Assembly (NCBI GenBank): GCA_001429555.1 | Contig: LMSR01000002.1 | Span: 119,967-183,966, forward strand | DNA from: Nocardioides sp. Soil797 | Lineage (GTDB): Bacteria; Actinomycetota; Actinomycetes; Propionibacteriales; Nocardioidaceae | Reading direction: 5' to 3' | DNA length: 64,000 nt | In this document: in pieces, positions 61,680 to 64,000 of the stretch | Layout: every line of letters begins with the position of its first letter | How positions within the stretch are numbered: position 1 is the stretch's first letter | Made by a program: the position numbers and the translations under genes | Notes under the pieces: model-generated | What the model was told of the DNA's origin: nothing | What the model saw: the letters and a program-made list of their open reading frames with translations, nothing else | Database searches by the model: none

Positions 61680-63221
61680 TCAGCGCACCGGAGCGCCGGG
61701 ACCGAGCGGGATGCCCAGGCCCCACCACAAGAAGAACAGGGCGGTCCAGGCAAGGGTCATCGCGATGGCGAGCGGCAACGTGTAGGAGGCGAGGGTGCCG
61801 ATGCCGGCGTCCTTGCGGTAGCGCTGGAGGAAGCCGAGTGCCATCACGAAGTAGGGGCTCATCGGCGTGATCGCGGTCGATCCCGAGTCGGCGATGCGGA
61901 ACAGGGCCTGGGTGGTCTCGGCCGGCACCGACAGCAGCATCAGCATCGGCACGATCACGGGCGCGGCGATCGACCACATGGCCGATCCGCTGGTGACCAT
62001 CACGTTCACCACCGTCAGGAGCGCCAAGACCATCAGGAAGATCACCGGCACCGGAATGTTGTTGTTGTCGAGCAGCTGGGCGGCTTCCACGGCGAGCACA
62101 TCGCCGAGATGGCTCCAGTCGAACCAGGCCAGGAACTGGGCGATGGCGAAGAACAGCACCAGCACCGGTGCCATCTGCTTGATGCCCTCGGCCATCAGCT
62201 TCGGGACGTCGGCCGCCTTCTGCACGCTGCCGGCTCGCAGGCCGTAGACGGTTCCGACGGCGGCGAACAGGAGGGCGACGACGATCGCGATGCCGTCGAG
62301 GAACGGCGACTCGGCGATGCTGCCCCCTTCGCCACGCAGGGGCGAGGCCGACGGGATCACGGCAGCAGCGAAGGCGGCGATCAGGCCGACCAGGACCAGG
62401 GTGGCCCTGCGCAGTGCTGAGCGCTCGCGTTCCGAGAGGTGCAGGGTGCCGATGTCATCAAGGTCCACGTCGGGATCGGGGTCGAGGTCGGGACGCTTCG
62501 AGAGCACCAGCTTGGTCATCAGGGTGATCACCAGGGCCAGCAGCAGCGAGGAGGCGATGTTGAAGAACCAGTTGCTGACCGGTGAGACGGAGGCGTCCTC
62601 GTCGATGATCCGGGCCGCTGCCGTGGTGATGCCGGCGAAGATGGCGTCGTTGGGAGTCGGCACCGGGCTGGCGTCGTACCCCGACGCGATCGAGGTGTAG
62701 GCGACGACCACGCCGAGGATCGGGGAGCGGCCGACGGCCTGGAAGGCGAGGCCGCCGAGGGGCACCAGGATGATGTACGCCGCCGCGGAGGCCACGTGCG
62801 AGACCGTTCCGATGAACGCCACCGCGAAGACCACCCCGCCGGCCGGGACCCGGGAGACGCCCACCTTCATGGCGGCGGTCAGGAACCCGGAGCGCTCGGC
62901 GACCGCGACACCCATGATCACCACGACGATCGTGGCCATCGGCGGGAACGTGGCGAAGTTCGTGATCGCCGTCGACAACGCCATGGCCAGGCCGTCACCG
63001 CTGATCAGGTTCTGCACGGCCACCCGCTCGCCGTCGGCGGGAGAGATGACCGAGACGTCGGCGATGGAGAGTCCGGCGCTGATCACGGCCACGATGCCGC
63101 AGAGGATCCAGAACAGCCAGAACGGGTGGGGCAGGGCGTTGCCGACGCGCTCGACGACGGCCATCGCCCGGATCAGCCGGGGCAACCTCTCCGGTGTGGT
63201 GACGGGTGCCTGGGTGCTCAT
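61680..63221 (-). CDS. AbgT-family transporter
   Basis: A 513-residue permease with about 12-13 hydrophobic segments. AbgT family members import p-aminobenzoyl-glutamate or export sulfonamides. Consistent features: PHPFWLFWILCGIVAVISAG near the start, the FATFPPMATIVVVIMGVAVAERS region, ASGYDASPVPTPND, and SGSTAITPMSPYFVMALGF near the C-terminus. ATG 63221 overlaps the upstream esterase stop (ATGA), so they are coupled. Confidence 0.88.
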   Translation of the reverse strand: MSTQAPVTTPERLPRLIRAMAVVERVGNALPHPFWLFWILCGIVAVISAGLSIADVSVISPADGERVAVQNLISGDGLAMALSTAITNFATFPPMATIVVVIMGVAVAERSGFLTAAMKVGVSRVPAGGVVFAVAFIGTVSHVASAAAYIILVPLGGLAFQAVGRSPILGVVVAYTSIASGYDASPVPTPNDAIFAGITTAAARIIDEDASVSPVSNWFFNIASSLLLALVITLMTKLVLSKRPDLDPDPDVDLDDIGTLHLSERERSALRRATLVLVGLIAAFAAAVIPSASPLRGEGGSIAESPFLDGIAIVVALLFAAVGTVYGLRAGSVQKAADVPKLMAEGIKQMAPVLVLFFAIAQFLAWFDWSHLGDVLAVEAAQLLDNNNIPVPVIFLMVLALLTVVNVMVTSGSAMWSIAAPVIVPMLMLLSVPAETTQALFRIADSGSTAITPMSPYFVMALGFLQRYRKDAGIGTLASYTLPLAIAMTLAWTALFFLWWGLGIPLGPGAPVR

Positions 63222-64000
63222 CGGGTGGCCTCCTCGAGGCTGTGCTTGGTGAAGAACTTCCAGATCAGTCGGTGGGCCTGAATGGTGTGGGTGACGTAGC
63301 CGCCGCCCGAATAGACGTCGGCCCCGGGCCAGACGTGTCCGCCGTCGGTGACCACGACATGGGCCACGGAGGTGCCGTCGGCGCACCCGCGCCAGCGGAG
63401 CAGGGTCACGTCGTCGCCACGGTGGGTGACCCGAGGTTCGGGACGACACCGGTCGCGATCGACCCAGCCGCCGACCCACTCGGGAATGGCAGGCAGGTCA
63501 CGGTCCGCGTCTCCGTCGTACGGGATGGTGGCGTCCCCACTGCCGTGCACCTCCATCACGCTGGTCGGGGTGGCGGTGTCGCAACCCTCGCGAGACGCCG
63601 GGTAGAAGGCGCCGGCAACCGGTGCGAATGCCGCGAACCGGTCGGGCAGACGGCAGGCCAGGAGACCGACGAACCCGGCGCCGTTGGACTTGCCGGTTGC
63701 GTAGGTGCGTGACTCGTCGACGCACAACGTGTTGTCGAGGTGGTCGAGCAGGTCGGCGGTGAACGCGACGTCGTCGACACCCGGAGGTGCGTACGGTGCG
63801 CCCTGCCAGGCCTGCCGGTAGCCGGAGCCAGTGCCGATCTCGCCCTCGGGGAAGACGGTGACGGCAGGCAGCCTGGACAGCTTCGAATACCCCTGGAGCT
63901 CGACCGCGGAACTGCCGCGGCCGTGATAGGCGACGATCAGGGGCCAGTCGTCGCGGCTGCTGTAGCCCGGGGGCAGGTGCAGCACGAAGGAGCGTTCGCG
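63218..64000 (-). CDS. PHB-depolymerase/LpqC-like esterase (5' end outside window)
   Basis: The frame is open to the window edge, so the start, and probably a signal peptide, lies beyond 64000. Visible part: LHLPPGYSSRDDWPLIVAYHG (oxyanion region), nucleophile elbow GKSNGAGF (Ser), HGSGDATIPYDG (acid loop) and VTDGGHVWPG (catalytic His). Resembles polyhydroxybutyrate depolymerases, feruloyl esterases and mycobacterial LpqC. Multiple Cys may form disulfides, consistent with secretion. Confidence 0.85.
   Translation of the reverse strand, partial: RERSFVLHLPPGYSSRDDWPLIVAYHGRGSSAVELQGYSKLSRLPAVTVFPEGEIGTGSGYRQAWQGAPYAPPGVDDVAFTADLLDHLDNTLCVDESRTYATGKSNGAGFVGLLACRLPDRFAAFAPVAGAFYPASREGCDTATPTSVMEVHGSGDATIPYDGDADRDLPAIPEWVGGWVDRDRCRPEPRVTHRGDDVTLLRWRGCADGTSVAHVVVTDGGHVWPGADVYSGGGYVTHTIQAHRLIWKFFTKHSLEEATR

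Noticed and set aside
1..64000. tRNA, rRNA, prophage or insertion-sequence genes
   Set aside because: I saw no tRNA-like T-loop contexts, rRNA signatures, integrases, capsid genes or transposases anywhere on either strand.

Overview
This window is high-GC DNA (many GTG starts, almost only G/C third codon positions) from an actinobacterium. Mycothiol-type DinB proteins, an LpqH-like 19-kDa lipoprotein, an Arr rifamycin-inactivating enzyme, DUF6153/DUF6069 proteins, ECF41/ECF42 sigma factors and a second clpP pair with an XRE regulator all fit. A Nocardioides-like genus is my best guess, but nothing in the sequence fixes it. I found no rRNA, tRNA, CRISPR array or complete insertion sequence.

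Layout. 1-7.0 kb: a metal (mainly copper) resistance island: CDF transporter, membrane methyltransferase, DsbA-like thioredoxin, remnant of a DUF305 gene, copper P-type ATPase under a CsoR-type operator, DUF6153 protein, DUF305 lipoprotein, and a conserved lipoprotein. 7.0-7.5 kb is gene-free and carries a perfect 24-bp palindrome. 7.5-9.8 kb: small housekeeping or unknown genes. 9.9-15.3 kb: a compact four-gene operon (TPR protein, CHAT caspase-like protease, two unknown proteins), bounded by hairpin terminators on both sides. It is the best candidate here for an undescribed system. 15.4-25.9 kb: aminoglycoside-phosphotransferase-like kinase, TetR/MFS pair with three operators, a second TetR pair, YciI, GNAT, MBL and VOC proteins. 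25.8-28.8 kb: a TPR protein plus AAA+ unfoldase pair and a small upstream protein. 28.8-32.4 kb: Arr, DoxX, a catalytically degenerate alpha/beta hydrolase, and two clpP genes with their XRE regulator. 32.6-35 kb: a cassette of one Tat-exported dioxygenase-like lipoprotein with TatA, TatC and a TatB-like protein. 35-43 kb: membrane proteins, MFS, a NarL-type two-component system and an M24 peptidase. 43-49 kb: ECF41 sigma factor, TetR, TrpB2, thioesterase, EamA transporter, and a PPOX protein with an in-frame minisatellite. 49.2-52.7 kb: a second copper locus (CopZ, secreted His-rich protein, CopA) with its own CsoR-like operator. 52.8-58.8 kb: a second ECF41 factor, DUF1059, secreted nuclease-like protein, MOSC protein, ECF42 sigma/YciI pair. 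58.7-61.7 kb: vanY-vanZ-like genes divergent from an OmpR/HisKA two-component system. 61.7-64 kb: AbgT transporter and a truncated esterase.

How the genes work together. The two copper loci share the same regulatory logic: a palindrome of the CsoR type overlapping a well-spaced promoter, with no csoR gene in the window, so one trans-acting repressor may control both. The two ECF41 genes carry matching promoter elements with identical 16-bp spacing. The Tat cassette pairs a translocon with its own substrate. The CHAT operon and the AAA+/TPR pair are both built with 4-bp start/stop overlaps, which suggests translational coupling and fixed subunit ratios.
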